Positions 9,593-19,355 of a stretch of 64,000 nucleotides of DNA are shown one piece after another (positions within the stretch are counted from its first letter, which is position 1; each line of letters opens with the position of its first letter). The notes under the pieces were generated by a model that searched no databases, was not told where the DNA came from, and was given only the letters and a program-made list of their open reading frames with translations. The position numbers and the translations under genes are program-made. The stretch is from Neobacillus sp. PS2-9 (lineage in GTDB: Bacteria > Bacillota > Bacilli > Bacillales > Cytobacillaceae), in the NCBI RefSeq assembly GCF_030915525.1, contig NZ_CP133269.1, positions 2,639,001 to 2,703,000 of the forward strand, written 5' to 3'.

Positions 9593-10354
9593 TTAATTAG
9601 TTGTTTCTAAACCCCAACGGCGAATAACATTTTTTTCCACCCGTTGGAAGAAAACAATATCAACCACGGTGCCAATGACACCAATGATAATCATAATCGC
9701 AATAACCATACTCATATTCCCAAAATCTGAAGCGTATTTCAGCGTATATCCTAATCCAGGTCCTGTGCTTAGGATTTCACCCGCCATAAGTGCACGCCAG
9801 GCAAATGCCCACCCAAGTCTTGCTCCCGTTACAGCGTAAGGGATGGAGGCTGGAAAAATCACACTTGTAAAGAGACCGACCCCACCAGAACCCATCGTTT
9901 GTGCTGCTCGTATATAAAGAGGCGGCACATTTTTAATCCCAATTCTCATATTAATCGTCATGACGAGCGTAGCACCAAGGATTACGATAAAAATGACCGA
10001 TGTTTCATTCAGACCGAACCACATGATTGCAATTGGTAACCAAACAATACTTGGTACACTCTGTAATGCTAAAATTAGTGTACCTAACGTTTCATCCGCG
10101 GTTTTATTTTTTGCTAACAGAATGCCCAGACCTAAGCCTAGAACAATCGATATACTTAAACCAATGAATAAGCGGCGGAAGCTCGCTAAAATATCATAGA
10201 TTAATGTTTTATCAGAAAAGCCCTTAACTAACGCCTCTAGAACATCCGTTGGTGACGGCATAACAGAGGGTGAAACACCACTCACTGATACGCCCACCTG
10301 CCAGAACACAACTAAGGCTACAAAAAAGATAATACGTTTAATTGTTGGCTGCAT
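9593..10354 (-). CDS. NitT/TauT-type ABC transporter permease
   Basis: 253 residues, six hydrophobic segments, SsuC/TauC class. The cytoplasmic coupling loop MGSGGVGLFTSVIFPASIPY contains the EAA-like region that contacts the ATPase. AGRALM-type elements are seen in LGWAFAWRALMAGEIL. Start ATG 10354 has AGAGGA 8 nt upstream. The gene overlaps the 3' end of the ATPase gene by 17 bases, so the two are translationally coupled. Confidence 0.9.
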   Translation of the reverse strand: MQPTIKRIIFFVALVVFWQVGVSVSGVSPSVMPSPTDVLEALVKGFSDKTLIYDILASFRRLFIGLSISIVLGLGLGILLAKNKTADETLGTLILALQSVPSIVWLPIAIMWFGLNETSVIFIVILGATLVMTINMRIGIKNVPPLYIRAAQTMGSGGVGLFTSVIFPASIPYAVTGARLGWAFAWRALMAGEILSTGPGLGYTLKYASDFGNMSMVIAIMIIIGVIGTVVDIVFFQRVEKNVIRRWGLETTN

Positions 10355-11123
10355 AGGCTAATTCCTCTTTTACCACTTTATCAATCTCTGATTGTAATAA
10401 ACTCATAATCTTTTCCTCTAATTTGGCTACCATTTGTGTATGGTTTTCTCGAGGCCTTGGTATTTTCACATGAATATCTTCTAGTACCACACCAGGTCGT
10501 GTTCCCATAACAATGATTCTGTCTGAAAGTTTGATAGACTCACGTATACTATGCGTTACAAACAAAATAGTTTTTCTCGTTTCAATCCATATTTTTTCTA
10601 ATTCAAGATGTAGCCTTGATCGCGTTTGTTCGTCAAGAGCTCCAAACGGTTCATCCATTAATAATACCTTAGGATTCATTGATAAGGCTCTGGCAATGGA
10701 TACACGTTGCTGCATGCCACCAGATAACTCATGTGGGGAATGCTTCGTATAGTTGCTTAGTTGCACCATTTTCAAGTACTGGTGAGCAACCTCCCTTGCC
10801 TCTTTCTTTTTCATTTCCTTTCGCAATGCAAACATCACATTCTCTTCTACTGTCATCCAAGGAAAAAGGGCTGCTTGTTGGAATACCATCCCGCGGTCTC
10901 TTCCAGGCTTAGTTATTTTCTCACCGTTCAGAAATACCTCACCACTAGAAGGTTTAGTTAAACCAGCTACAATTGATAATAATGTTGATTTTCCACAACC
11001 TGAAGGTCCAAGGATAGAGACAAACTCTCCTTCCTTAATTTCAAGATTAATATTTGAAAGGACCGTATTAGTCACAGATTGATTTCCAAATTCTTTGTTC
11101 ACATCGTCTATATGAAGAAACAT
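10338..11123 (-). CDS. NitT/TauT-type ABC transporter ATP-binding protein
   Basis: 261 residues, first gene of the operon. Walker A is GPSGCGKST (39-47), the Q-loop lies in VFQQAALFPW, the signature is LSGGMQQRVSIARAL, and Walker B is VLLMDEPFGALDEQ, followed by the H-loop in FVTHSI. This is the SsuB/TauB class ATPase. The start at 11123 follows GAAGGTG. It energises import by the permease and lipoprotein encoded downstream. Confidence 0.92.
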   Translation of the reverse strand: MFLHIDDVNKEFGNQSVTNTVLSNINLEIKEGEFVSILGPSGCGKSTLLSIVAGLTKPSSGEVFLNGEKITKPGRDRGMVFQQAALFPWMTVEENVMFALRKEMKKKEAREVAHQYLKMVQLSNYTKHSPHELSGGMQQRVSIARALSMNPKVLLMDEPFGALDEQTRSRLHLELEKIWIETRKTILFVTHSIRESIKLSDRIIVMGTRPGVVLEDIHVKIPRPRENHTQMVAKLEEKIMSLLQSEIDKVVKEELAYAANN

Positions 11124-11225
11124 TTGTATTTCACCTTCTTCACCTATAATTCACATTAGTTTTATCGGATTAATATTAATTAAATTTTATTATAATCTTT
11201 ATCAGAGTAAAGTCAATATTTTTCC

Positions 11226-11278
11226 AAAAAAAAAGCGCCTGATAACCAGCAAAAAAAAATCGCTGGGTGTCAGGCACC
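11226..11278 (-). terminator. terminator of the SpoIID-like gene
   Basis: Arms of about 16 nt (11235-11250 and 11262-11278) end in an A-run on the plus strand, i.e. a T-run on the minus strand. The right arm contains the GTGTCAGGCACC motif that is related to the palindrome at 32364. Confidence 0.75.
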
Positions 11279-11287
11279 GCTTAAGAA

Positions 11288-12967
11288 TTATAATAAATAT
11301 CCACTTGAATGGAAGGTGTACCATTTTCCATTAATGTATTGCTTATTTTGAACCATTGCACCAGATGATGATAAATAATATTTCTTCGCGTGATCGGTTA
11401 TCCAGCCGGTAGCCATTGCACCTGAGGAATAGAGATAGTACCACTTATTGTTGGATTTTAACCACCCAGTGGCCATTGCGCCATTTGAATTCAAAAAGTA
11501 CCACTTGCCATTAACTTTTTGCCAGCCAGTTAACATGACACCATTGGTCCCAAGATAATACCACTTACTAGCATCCTTTATCCAACCAGTTGCTTTCGTT
11601 CCATTTGATTGAATGTAATACCACTTGCCTTGCTCTTTTAACCAACCTGGCTTTTTAGCTGTAGCAATGGCTTGGGTATTTCCTTCATACATTTGCGTAA
11701 CAACAATTCCTGAATAATAAAACTTCAATATTTCTTGATAATTTTTTCCTGCTCCTGCCATGTTTTGGGCACCCCATTGACTCATCCCCACACCATGGCC
11801 ATCACCTGTACCTGAAACATTAATCATACCATTTTCAGATTTCACTTCATTTACTAAATAACTAAGCATCATACGGTTACCTATTATAGACCTTACTTTA
11901 GATATACTTACATTTGAAAGCGACATACGTTGTGTAAGTAAGTTACCTAGTTCGTCTACCTTATCTTTTACAAAAAACTCTACTGTTATGTTTCCTTTTG
12001 AGACACGTTGACCAGAACCTACACTATGAAGTGAGAATTCAGGAATGGAAATAATTTTAATTTCTTTGTTTGCATAACCATTGTTGGTTAGCCACAGTTT
12101 AATATTAGATGAAATCGTTGAATCAAGTTCTATTGTTGAGGACCACCATTCTGATGGTTTTGTTAAGTCTAACGAGGCTATATCTATTTGTGTTTGATGA
12201 AATGCAAATTTCCAACTTGTTTTTGGATCATAAGGATCTTGTTTGATGGTCAAATAAGGTACAGCAGTTGTGCCCCATGCATTGGCGTTACTCTCAGTCC
12301 GACCGCCATTACTGGCAGAATATACAGCATCGATTAAACGCCCATTATACTGGGCAACCTGGCCTTTCGTTTCATCCACTGCTCTAGTTGTATTAGGTGT
12401 CCAAATGTAGCCACCGTATACTTGATATAAAATTGTGTCATCTATCAAACCGCGGTTAATATAACTCATCGCATACGTTCTTGCTGCTACAGCTTGAGTT
12501 TTTAACGCTTCAATATTCCAAAATGGATACATTTCAATCGGGACAACGCCCTTTAAGTAATTCTCCATCGAAACGGAGTTTAGTGGGCGGATATATTTTT
12601 TGTTTTCAATCATAAAATCAAAGCTGCCTAAATAGAGACGACTATTAATGGAAAGTTGTGAGCTGGATTGAATAGGACTGGCCGAAAATGAATCATATGA
12701 ATGTAAAAGATTATTATCTTTATATAGTGCTATTTTTTCATTTTCTAATTTTATTAAATAGGTGCTTCCAGATTTTAAAAGGATATTTGGGTCATTCGTT
12801 TTATAGTCACCGTTTGGTTTAAGGGTAACTTCTGATTTGTTACCTAAAAAATTAATCAATTTCACCTTAACAATTGGTTCTGACTGCACTTCTGCAAACC
12901 CGTGACCAAATGGAAATACAGATAAAAATAAAGATAACACTGCTACACAAAGTATGATTTTATTCAA
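11288..12967 (-). CDS. secreted SpoIID/LytB-domain protein with cell-wall-binding repeats
   Basis: 559 residues from a TTG at 12967, with GGAGGG 10 nt upstream; this start gives a clean signal peptide (NKIILCVAVLSLFLSVFPF...GHGFA). The middle is a SpoIID domain: VSMENYLKGVVPIEMYPFW, AVAARTYAMSYI and the late GDGHGVGMSQWGAQ motif. SpoIID is a lytic transglycosylase that acts on stem-peptide-free glycan. The last 120 residues are five to six GW...KWYY...G.MATGW repeats of the choline/cell-wall-binding type. This fusion points to a secreted, wall-anchored peptidoglycan enzyme used in vegetative or stationary phase rather than the membrane-bound SpoIID of engulfment. Confidence 0.88.
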   Translation of the reverse strand: MNKIILCVAVLSLFLSVFPFGHGFAEVQSEPIVKVKLINFLGNKSEVTLKPNGDYKTNDPNILLKSGSTYLIKLENEKIALYKDNNLLHSYDSFSASPIQSSSQLSINSRLYLGSFDFMIENKKYIRPLNSVSMENYLKGVVPIEMYPFWNIEALKTQAVAARTYAMSYINRGLIDDTILYQVYGGYIWTPNTTRAVDETKGQVAQYNGRLIDAVYSASNGGRTESNANAWGTTAVPYLTIKQDPYDPKTSWKFAFHQTQIDIASLDLTKPSEWWSSTIELDSTISSNIKLWLTNNGYANKEIKIISIPEFSLHSVGSGQRVSKGNITVEFFVKDKVDELGNLLTQRMSLSNVSISKVRSIIGNRMMLSYLVNEVKSENGMINVSGTGDGHGVGMSQWGAQNMAGAGKNYQEILKFYYSGIVVTQMYEGNTQAIATAKKPGWLKEQGKWYYIQSNGTKATGWIKDASKWYYLGTNGVMLTGWQKVNGKWYFLNSNGAMATGWLKSNNKWYYLYSSGAMATGWITDHAKKYYLSSSGAMVQNKQYINGKWYTFHSSGYLL

Positions 12968-13072
12968 CGAATGATATCCCTCCGAAACTAGTAATATAGG
13001 ACCAGCTGTTAGGATAATCATATAGTATTAGATTAAGTTACGACAATGGAATATTATTTCCAAATAACATCT

Positions 13073-14314
13073 TTAAGAATGAGCAAGTTCCTGCTTTAAT
13101 AATGGCTGTGTCATTGTTGGTAGAAGAACTTCAATGCACGTTCCCTCATTTACTTTGCTAGTTATGTTTAATGTACCATGGTGATTTTCAACTATCTTAA
13201 AACAAGTCATTAATCCAAGTCCAGTTCCCTTTTCTTTTGTGGTATAAAAAGGCTCTCCAAGTGTAGAAATTCGTTCTTCAGGTATTCCCAATCCTGTATC
13301 ATTAATCTGTACTGAAATTTCCCCTTCCTGCTTTTCTTTTACGATTACCTCTATCGTTCCACCCTTCGGCATGGCTTCGATTGCATTTTTCAAAAGGTTT
13401 AAGAAAACCTGTTTTAATTGATTTTCCTCACAGCTGATGCTGGGAAGTTCAGGACTAAACTCGGTGAGAATTTGGACATTGTTCAAGATAGACTGGTTGT
13501 TAATTAAGGTGATAACATCAGTTAGTAATGTCTTGATATTTTGTTCAACAAAAACAGCTGCCGTTGGTTTTGCAAGGACAAGAAATTCTCCAACGATTGA
13601 ATTAATCCGGTCAAGTTCTGTTAAAACAATATCGAGGTATTGATTATTTTTCGCGCCAGATTTCATTAGCTGAATAAATCCTTTAATGGAAGTAAGTGGA
13701 TTCCGAATTTCATGTGCAATCCCTGCAGCCATTTGCCCAAGTAGAGCCAATTTTTCAGACTTTTGAAGAAGTCGCTCGGTTTCTTCCTTTTTCTCCGTAA
13801 TATCCTTACCAATTGATAGAACGGCCTCTTTTTCACCAAAGACAATAGATAGGGAAGATACTTCAAAAAAGAAAGTGGTTCCATCTATACGCTTTGCTCT
13901 ATATTCAATCGTGTGGATTGGCTGTTTCTCTTTCTTTATTTGCTTATAGCGCTCTAATAAACGATCCATATATTCAGGAACAATGAAGTCAAAAATTGAC
14001 TTTCCAATGATTTCGTCTTTATGCTGAGCACGAAGCATACTTACTGCAGCATTATTCACATAAAGTAATCTATGATCCCTAGTAATATAAACGGGTTCGG
14101 GCAACGAATCAATCAATCTCTTATAACTTATCTCTCCAGCTTGTGCCCTTTTTTCATAGTAACGTGACTTATCATATTGCCAGCCGACAAACCATGCTAA
14201 CAAGGTAAAGAGAAAGAAGTCAATTTCAAATATTGGATCCTTCTCGGATAGATACTGATAAATGGTAAATAAAATTGAAATGGAAACGAGAATAAGTTGG
14301 CCCAATCTTTTCAT
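13073..14314 (-). CDS. PAS-domain sensor histidine kinase (sporulation-kinase type)
   Basis: 413 residues. Two short N-terminal membrane helices (about 5-22 and 32-46), a PAS domain (about 62-175), HisKA with the phosphoaccepting H201 in HEIRNPLTSIKGF, and HATPase_c with the N box NLLKNAIEAM (306-315), G1 DTGLGIP and GTGLGL. This layout matches orphan Bacillus kinases such as KinB-E/YkrQ that feed the Spo0 phosphorelay. No response regulator gene is nearby, which supports an orphan phosphorelay kinase, but the target is inferred. A second kinase of the same type lies at 26890. Confidence 0.87.
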   Translation of the reverse strand: MKRLGQLILVSISILFTIYQYLSEKDPIFEIDFFLFTLLAWFVGWQYDKSRYYEKRAQAGEISYKRLIDSLPEPVYITRDHRLLYVNNAAVSMLRAQHKDEIIGKSIFDFIVPEYMDRLLERYKQIKKEKQPIHTIEYRAKRIDGTTFFFEVSSLSIVFGEKEAVLSIGKDITEKKEETERLLQKSEKLALLGQMAAGIAHEIRNPLTSIKGFIQLMKSGAKNNQYLDIVLTELDRINSIVGEFLVLAKPTAAVFVEQNIKTLLTDVITLINNQSILNNVQILTEFSPELPSISCEENQLKQVFLNLLKNAIEAMPKGGTIEVIVKEKQEGEISVQINDTGLGIPEERISTLGEPFYTTKEKGTGLGLMTCFKIVENHHGTLNITSKVNEGTCIEVLLPTMTQPLLKQELAHS

Positions 14315-14425
14315 GATATTTTCCCTCTTATATAGATATATTTTCCTATACCATTCGACAAATCCAGTAATTTTCCTTTTCCCTTCCCTACATATTCACT
14401 AAATTGTTTCATATTTCGAGAGGAA

Positions 14426-14458
14426 ATAAAAAAAATGGCGAGACCATGTGTCCCGCCA
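14426..14458 (-). terminator. terminator of the iminopeptidase-like gene
   Basis: TGGCG/CGCCA stem (14436-14440, 14454-14458) followed by an eight-T run on the minus strand. Confidence 0.8.
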
Positions 14459-14463
14459 ACGAT

Positions 14464-15339
14464 TTATTTTGAATCAACCTCTCTTAAAAACTCTCCAACT
14501 ACTTGTAAATACTCCTCTGGCTCTTCAACATATGGCATATGCGCACTGTTTTCAAACACATGGAAGCGTGAATTTGGTGTTAAACTGCTAAAATACTCAG
14601 TAGACTCTGGGGTAGCTTCATCAAAGCGCCCGCATGTAAAAAGGGTTGGACACGAAATATCCTTTAATTGAGCGGTACAATCAAACTCTTTAAGGTTACC
14701 TAATACCGTAAATTCAGATGGCCCCCACATGATATTGTATACTTCTGGATTTCTATATTGAGAGCCTTGCTTTAACCAGTCAGGAAAAGGATCTAAACGG
14801 CAAACAAAGTTTTTGTTAAATTCATCAGTTGCCTCTTTGAATTCCTTGGAATCGGTTGTCCCATTTTCCTCACATCGTTTGATCGTTTCTTGGACCTCAA
14901 GAGGCAGTTTTTGTAGATTTCGCTTCTGGTCCTGTTCCCATAGTGGTGCACTTAAGCAAGAACTTGAAAAGATCACACTTTTTACACCGCTTGGCTGTGT
15001 TAAGCAATAGGCAGCAGCAAGGGTGGTTCCCCAGGAATGACCGAGAATATGGACCACATCGAGATTTAAGGCCTGTCTTACTTGTCCTAATTCTTTCACG
15101 AATCGTTCCATACGCCAAAGTGAGGTATCTATTGGTCTGTCCGACCTTCCACATCCTAGTTGATCATATAAGATAACTGGTCTGTCCTCTGCTAGTGCTT
15201 TCAGTCCTTGAAGCGAATAGGAGGAAGATCCTGGTCCCCCGTGTAAAATAATAACTGGCGTACCTGGTGCGCTTTCATTAAATATTTGTACCCATACTTT
15301 CCCCCCAGTTACTTCAATGAATCTCTCTTCACCCATCAT
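14464..15339 (-). CDS. proline iminopeptidase-family alpha/beta hydrolase
   Basis: 291 residues. It is an S33-family hydrolase with HGGPGSSSY (oxyanion hole), the nucleophile elbow GHSWGTTLA, the acid in CGRFDEATPE and the histidine in NSAHMPYVEEPE. Such enzymes remove N-terminal proline or hydrolyse related amides and esters. The cap domain contains FVCRLDPFPDWL, as in Bacillus YbaC-like and tricorn-factor-like peptidases. ATGs at 15339 and 15336 lie just behind AAGGGGA, while the upstream ATG at 15375 lacks a ribosome site. Single gene, cytoplasmic. Confidence 0.87.
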   Translation of the reverse strand: MMGEERFIEVTGGKVWVQIFNESAPGTPVIILHGGPGSSSYSLQGLKALAEDRPVILYDQLGCGRSDRPIDTSLWRMERFVKELGQVRQALNLDVVHILGHSWGTTLAAAYCLTQPSGVKSVIFSSSCLSAPLWEQDQKRNLQKLPLEVQETIKRCEENGTTDSKEFKEATDEFNKNFVCRLDPFPDWLKQGSQYRNPEVYNIMWGPSEFTVLGNLKEFDCTAQLKDISCPTLFTCGRFDEATPESTEYFSSLTPNSRFHVFENSAHMPYVEEPEEYLQVVGEFLREVDSK

Positions 15340-15392
15340 GATTTCCCCTTTAGATAGTTGGTTTGTTGTTTCCATTATATAGTATTATAAAT

Positions 15393-15430
15393 AAAAATGC
15401 CTACCCCTCGCTTTGTACCGAGAGATAGGC
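15393..15430 (-). terminator. terminator of the glycerate operon
   Basis: GCCTATCTCTCG pairs with CGAGGGGTAGGC, then a T-run, on the minus strand just after glycerate kinase. Confidence 0.82.
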
Positions 15431-15439
15431 TTGCTTTTA

Positions 15440-16570
15440 TTATTTCATCTTCCAAATGGCTGCGATATTGGCAGCTGTTCTTTCTACGTATTCTGCTGCA
15501 TGTTCGAAGGCGTCTTCAAGTAAAACAACACCAGGAACAATACTAAAAATAGCATCAATTCCATAATCATGAACAACTTGACTCTCTTTTCCGAGGTTTC
15601 CGGCAATTCCAATCACAGGTACATCATACTTTTTAGCTGTTTTTGCTACGCCAATTGGTGTCTTGCCAAAAATAGTTTGATGATCAATTTTTCCTTCACC
15701 CGTGATGACCAAATCAGCATCTCCTACCGCTTTGGAAAGAGAAGTTGCCTCAATCACGATGTCGACACCACGTTTTAATACGGACGGTAAGAAGGCTAAC
15801 AATCCTCCTCCAAGCCCACCAGCGGCTCCTGCTCCTGATACTTCTTTAATATTTTTTCCAAGTTCACGTTCAATAACGGAAGCATAGTGGTCAAGATTAC
15901 AATCCAATTGCTCTACCATTTCCGGTGTCGCTCCTTTTTGCGGACCAAAAATAGCAGAAGCTCCTCTTTCTCCTGTTAATGGATTATCTACATCACAGGC
16001 AACCTCAATTTTAATATTCTCTAAACGTGAATCTAATTGAGCTAAGTCGATTGAAGCTAACTTACCAAGCGCCCCACCGCCTTCTCCAATTTCCATCCCA
16101 TTCTTATCGAATAATCCCACACCAAGGGCTTTAGCCATCCCTGCACCACCGTCATTAGTAGCACTTCCACCGATTCCAATAATGATATGAGTGGCACCAT
16201 AATCAAGAGCAGCTGATATTAGTTCTCCTGTTCCTCTCGTTGTGGTAATTAACGGATTTCGTTTCTCTCTTGGAACGAGGTGTAACCCAGAAGCTGCCGC
16301 CATTTCAATTACTGCCGTACGTTTATTACCAAGCATTCCGAAAAACGCTTCGGCTGGTTCTCCTAGAGGGCCCGTGACAGTTTTGCGGATAATTTCTCCA
16401 CCGGTTGCATCAACAAGAGATTGAACACTCCCTTCTCCACCGTCTGCCATCGGTATTTTTACATACTCTGCATTTGGAAAATGATACTTAAAGCCTTTTT
16501 CAATTGCCTCAGCTACCTCAAGAGCTGAGAGGCTTTCTTTAAATGAATCAGGTGCAATAACTATCTTCAT
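15440..16570 (-). CDS. glxK: glycerate kinase
   Basis: 376 residues, GarK/GlxK family (glycerate 2-kinase). It phosphorylates D-glycerate to feed lower glycolysis. Recognisable blocks are MKIVIAPDSFKESLSA at the start, PMADGGEGSVQSLVDATGG, GIGGSATNDGGAGMAKALG and VITGEGKIDHQTIFGKTP. The ATG at 16570 follows GGAGAGGG. The longer reading to 16639 crosses a hairpin and is rejected. It lies downstream of the GntP-type permease and CdaR-type regulator, forming an uptake-phosphorylation-control module for glycerate or a related aldonate. Confidence 0.92.
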   Translation of the reverse strand: MKIVIAPDSFKESLSALEVAEAIEKGFKYHFPNAEYVKIPMADGGEGSVQSLVDATGGEIIRKTVTGPLGEPAEAFFGMLGNKRTAVIEMAAASGLHLVPREKRNPLITTTRGTGELISAALDYGATHIIIGIGGSATNDGGAGMAKALGVGLFDKNGMEIGEGGGALGKLASIDLAQLDSRLENIKIEVACDVDNPLTGERGASAIFGPQKGATPEMVEQLDCNLDHYASVIERELGKNIKEVSGAGAAGGLGGGLLAFLPSVLKRGVDIVIEATSLSKAVGDADLVITGEGKIDHQTIFGKTPIGVAKTAKKYDVPVIGIAGNLGKESQVVHDYGIDAIFSIVPGVVLLEDAFEHAAEYVERTAANIAAIWKMK

Positions 16571-16607
16571 CTCGATCCCTCTCCTGTCAATTACATTGGT
16601 TGATGTG

Positions 16608-16635
16608 AAAAGAGGAGTGTTTGCGCTCCTCTTTT
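16608..16635 (-). terminator. intra-operon hairpin between permease and kinase
   Basis: AAAGAGGAG/CTCCTCTTT stem with only a short T-run, located between the two genes of the operon. It may be a partial terminator or mRNA-stability hairpin that uncouples permease and kinase levels. Confidence 0.6.
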
Positions 16636-16645
16636 GCACATGTAT

Positions 16646-17920
16646 CTATCCGAAAAAGTGAAACACTCCATAAATCAAGGTTGAAATAATCGCCATGGTT
16701 AAACCAACTAGCGTTTCATAAGGAATAACTTTCAAACGTTCTTTGATTTCCATGTTTACGCTTCCGCCAGTTGCGTGGAAAAAGCTTCCGTGTGGCAGGT
16801 GATCTAATACGGTAGCACCTGCATGAATCATAGCTGCACCAGCAATAGCTGATACACCCATACCTAAAATCGTGCCACTAAACACTTGGCTCGCCACTGC
16901 TGTTCCTGCAGTAGTGGACGCAGTTGCTGCTGACATGAAAATACCTGATACTGGAGCAAGTACATAGCCTGGGAGTCCTAGTGCATTTAAACCTTCGATT
17001 AACAAGTCCTTCAAACCAGAATTAGCAATAATTCCTGCGAGTGTTCCTGTTCCAAGTAACATAATCGCAACACCTGACATTTTTCCTAAGCCAGAAACAG
17101 CATACTCATTGATTTTTCTTCCTCTACCCATGACCAATGCACCAATAATCCCTCCAATTGGTAGAGCAATCATCGGATCAATGCTGATATCAAACAGTGG
17201 TCTTAATGCTAATAAAATTATGGTTATAAGTGGAGCAACGATCGCTGGTAAAAAGAGCGGAAGTTTTCCTCCATTGTGTGTTTGAATTTCAATATCTTTA
17301 ATAGCTGATCCTTTTTTCACTAGCTTTTTCGCTATAAAATAAGTAATGGTTAACCCAACAATGGCAGGGATAATACCCGCCGCCATAATGGATGTCAAGG
17401 GAACCTTAAAGGCATCCGATGCGGCGATGGCATTGGGATTTGGTGACATGAGGTTACCTGCCTTACCGCCACCAATCATAGCAAACAAGATCGCAGTTTT
17501 CGAAATGCCCGCTCTTTTCGCAATCGCAAGGGCAATAGGTGATACAGTGATAACGGCTACATCGATGAAAACTCCAACAGCTGTTAAAATCAAGGTAGCT
17601 ACCGCTAGGGCAAGTAGAGCTCTTGTTTCACCTAATTTTTTGACGATTGTCTCTGCAATAACCGCAGCTGCTCCCGATTCAATTAATACACCGGCAAGAA
17701 TACCAGCAGCTAAGATTCGTAGTACAGCTGGAATAATGCCTTTCGCACCTTCCATCATTAAGGTTACGGTATTAGTAATATCTACCCCACCAATTAGTCC
17801 GCCGATTAACGCTCCAGCGATCATGCCATAGGCAGGAGAAACCTTTTTCAAAATTAAAATAATAGCTATTACAAGTGCACAAATAGCTCCTAAAGCGCTT
17901 ACTTGAATATTTGCATCCAT
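16646..17920 (-). CDS. GntP-family permease (glycerate/gluconate type)
   Basis: 424 residues with 12 or more hydrophobic segments. GntP-family marks include GGKAGNLMSPNPNAIAASDAF, MIHAGATVLDHLPHGSFFHA and the many GIL/AGIL glycine-rich turns. The family imports gluconate, glycerate or related sugar acids with protons. Genetic linkage to glycerate kinase and a sugar-diacid regulator makes glycerate the most likely substrate. AAGGAGGG precedes the ATG. Confidence 0.88.
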   Translation of the reverse strand: MDANIQVSALGAICALVIAIILILKKVSPAYGMIAGALIGGLIGGVDITNTVTLMMEGAKGIIPAVLRILAAGILAGVLIESGAAAVIAETIVKKLGETRALLALAVATLILTAVGVFIDVAVITVSPIALAIAKRAGISKTAILFAMIGGGKAGNLMSPNPNAIAASDAFKVPLTSIMAAGIIPAIVGLTITYFIAKKLVKKGSAIKDIEIQTHNGGKLPLFLPAIVAPLITIILLALRPLFDISIDPMIALPIGGIIGALVMGRGRKINEYAVSGLGKMSGVAIMLLGTGTLAGIIANSGLKDLLIEGLNALGLPGYVLAPVSGIFMSAATASTTAGTAVASQVFSGTILGMGVSAIAGAAMIHAGATVLDHLPHGSFFHATGGSVNMEIKERLKVIPYETLVGLTMAIISTLIYGVFHFFG

Positions 17921-17993
17921 TTGTAAATCCCTCCTTGGTTGTCTGTATACTCATTGTAAGCGTTTGCTACAGCGTTTTCATTGGGCAAACCAT

Positions 17994-18026
17994 CAAAAAA
18001 AAGACCCATTTCAATCAGGTCTTTTG
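17994..18026 (-). terminator. terminator of the CdaR-type gene
   Basis: AAAGACC/GGTCTTT stem with an A-run that becomes an eight-T run on the minus strand, directly downstream of the regulator stop. Confidence 0.8.
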
Positions 18027-18039
18027 TTCATTTGCACAA

Positions 18040-19149
18040 TTACTTTATCAACACTTGAATAACAGATAAGTAAATTTCGAGCAAATCCTTAATCTTTCTC
18101 GGGTCCTTCCCTGTTATTTCAGTTATCTTATCCAGCCGATATCTTAATGTATTTCGATGAATGAATAACTTTCCTGTAATATTATGTACATCCCCGTTTT
18201 CCTCAATAAACGCCAATAACGTTTCAACCAATTCCCCTTTTTTATCATTCTCTTGTAGGGTTCGATAATAATTTTGTAGTTCTTCCCCAATTCCAAGATT
18301 CTTTGCTCTTGTTAGCAGGACAGGAATTTTATAATCATCATAAAAATAAATCATTTTTACCGGATCAATACGCTCACCAACAAATGAAGTTTCAACAGCC
18401 TCACGATAGGAATCGGCAATTCCTTTTAATTCAGGATGATAGTTTCCGATACTAAGTTTACTGTGTAACCCCAGATATTTAACAGTTGCTTCAGTCCATT
18501 TCTCTAGTTCACTCCTAATCCTAACTACATTCTGGCTCGTAACTTTTTTAAGAAGAATCAAATAATCTGGATGCATGACTAATAAATCTTCCTTATCCAA
18601 TCGGTCGCGTAAAGTCTTGAATACCTTCGCCCTGTCCTTAGCTGTTACAATCACAGCAAGACGCGGGATATCCAAATTGATTCCTAAGCGGCGAACTCTT
18701 TCAAAATAGAGAGAATTGAGGTTTTCTGTTCCATGCAGAAGCTGGCTAATTAATTCTTCCTTCAAGCGTTCATCCCACTGCATTTGATCGATTAAAACAG
18801 CCTGTTGCAGAATCATTTCCGCTGCCATTTTTACCAGTTCCCCGTAGTTACGAATCTCTTCAGGAGCTCCAGTAATTCCAATAACACCTACCACCTGATT
18901 ATTAAAATTAATCGGAAGGTTGATTCCTGCTTTCACTCCATGTAGCCCTTTTGTATCGTGTTCCTCGATTTCAAATTCCTTTTGGTTTTCAATAACACGC
19001 AGAGCCCCTTCATGAATGGAATCAATTCGAGTTGGATCTCCTGAGCCAATAATAATCCCTTTATCATTCATGACATTAATATTTCGCTTAATAATTTTCA
19101 TCGTTCGATCGACGATTTCCTGAGCCAATGCTTGATCTAAAAATTTCAT
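18040..19149 (-). CDS. CdaR-family sugar diacid regulator
   Basis: 369 residues. The N-terminal diacid-recognition domain (about 1-135) starts with FLDQALAQEIVDRTMKIIKRN and includes IIIGSGDPTRID and LPINFNNQVVGVIGITG. The C-terminal PucR/CdaR helix-turn-helix is in NITGKLFIHRNTLRYRLDKI. CdaR activates glycerate, glucarate and galactarate genes in E. coli. Here it lies directly upstream of the permease and glycerate kinase, so it is probably their activator responding to glycerate. A terminator separates it from the permease gene, so that gene must have its own promoter in the 120-bp gap. Confidence 0.9.
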   Translation of the reverse strand: MKFLDQALAQEIVDRTMKIIKRNINVMNDKGIIIGSGDPTRIDSIHEGALRVIENQKEFEIEEHDTKGLHGVKAGINLPINFNNQVVGVIGITGAPEEIRNYGELVKMAAEMILQQAVLIDQMQWDERLKEELISQLLHGTENLNSLYFERVRRLGINLDIPRLAVIVTAKDRAKVFKTLRDRLDKEDLLVMHPDYLILLKKVTSQNVVRIRSELEKWTEATVKYLGLHSKLSIGNYHPELKGIADSYREAVETSFVGERIDPVKMIYFYDDYKIPVLLTRAKNLGIGEELQNYYRTLQENDKKGELVETLLAFIEENGDVHNITGKLFIHRNTLRYRLDKITEITGKDPRKIKDLLEIYLSVIQVLIK

Positions 19150-19355
19150 GATGCTGTCCTCTCCATTTTTTACGATACCTCTATTATAACTTCAGTCTTG
19201 TAAAAGGCATATTTTTCATACCTTACTTGATAAAAATAAGATACTTTACAAATAATAAAGTGAATTCATTTATAGAAAAGTTTTGCGTGGTGGATGATCC
19301 TATTTTGGGGATCGATTTTGCTCAATCAATCGTTAGTTGGAAATTGATTTCCATG

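Noticed and set aside
17346..17831. 161-codon plus-strand ORF antisense to the GntP-type permease
   Set aside because: It mirrors the codon pattern of the permease gene and has no ribosome site; it is a shadow frame.
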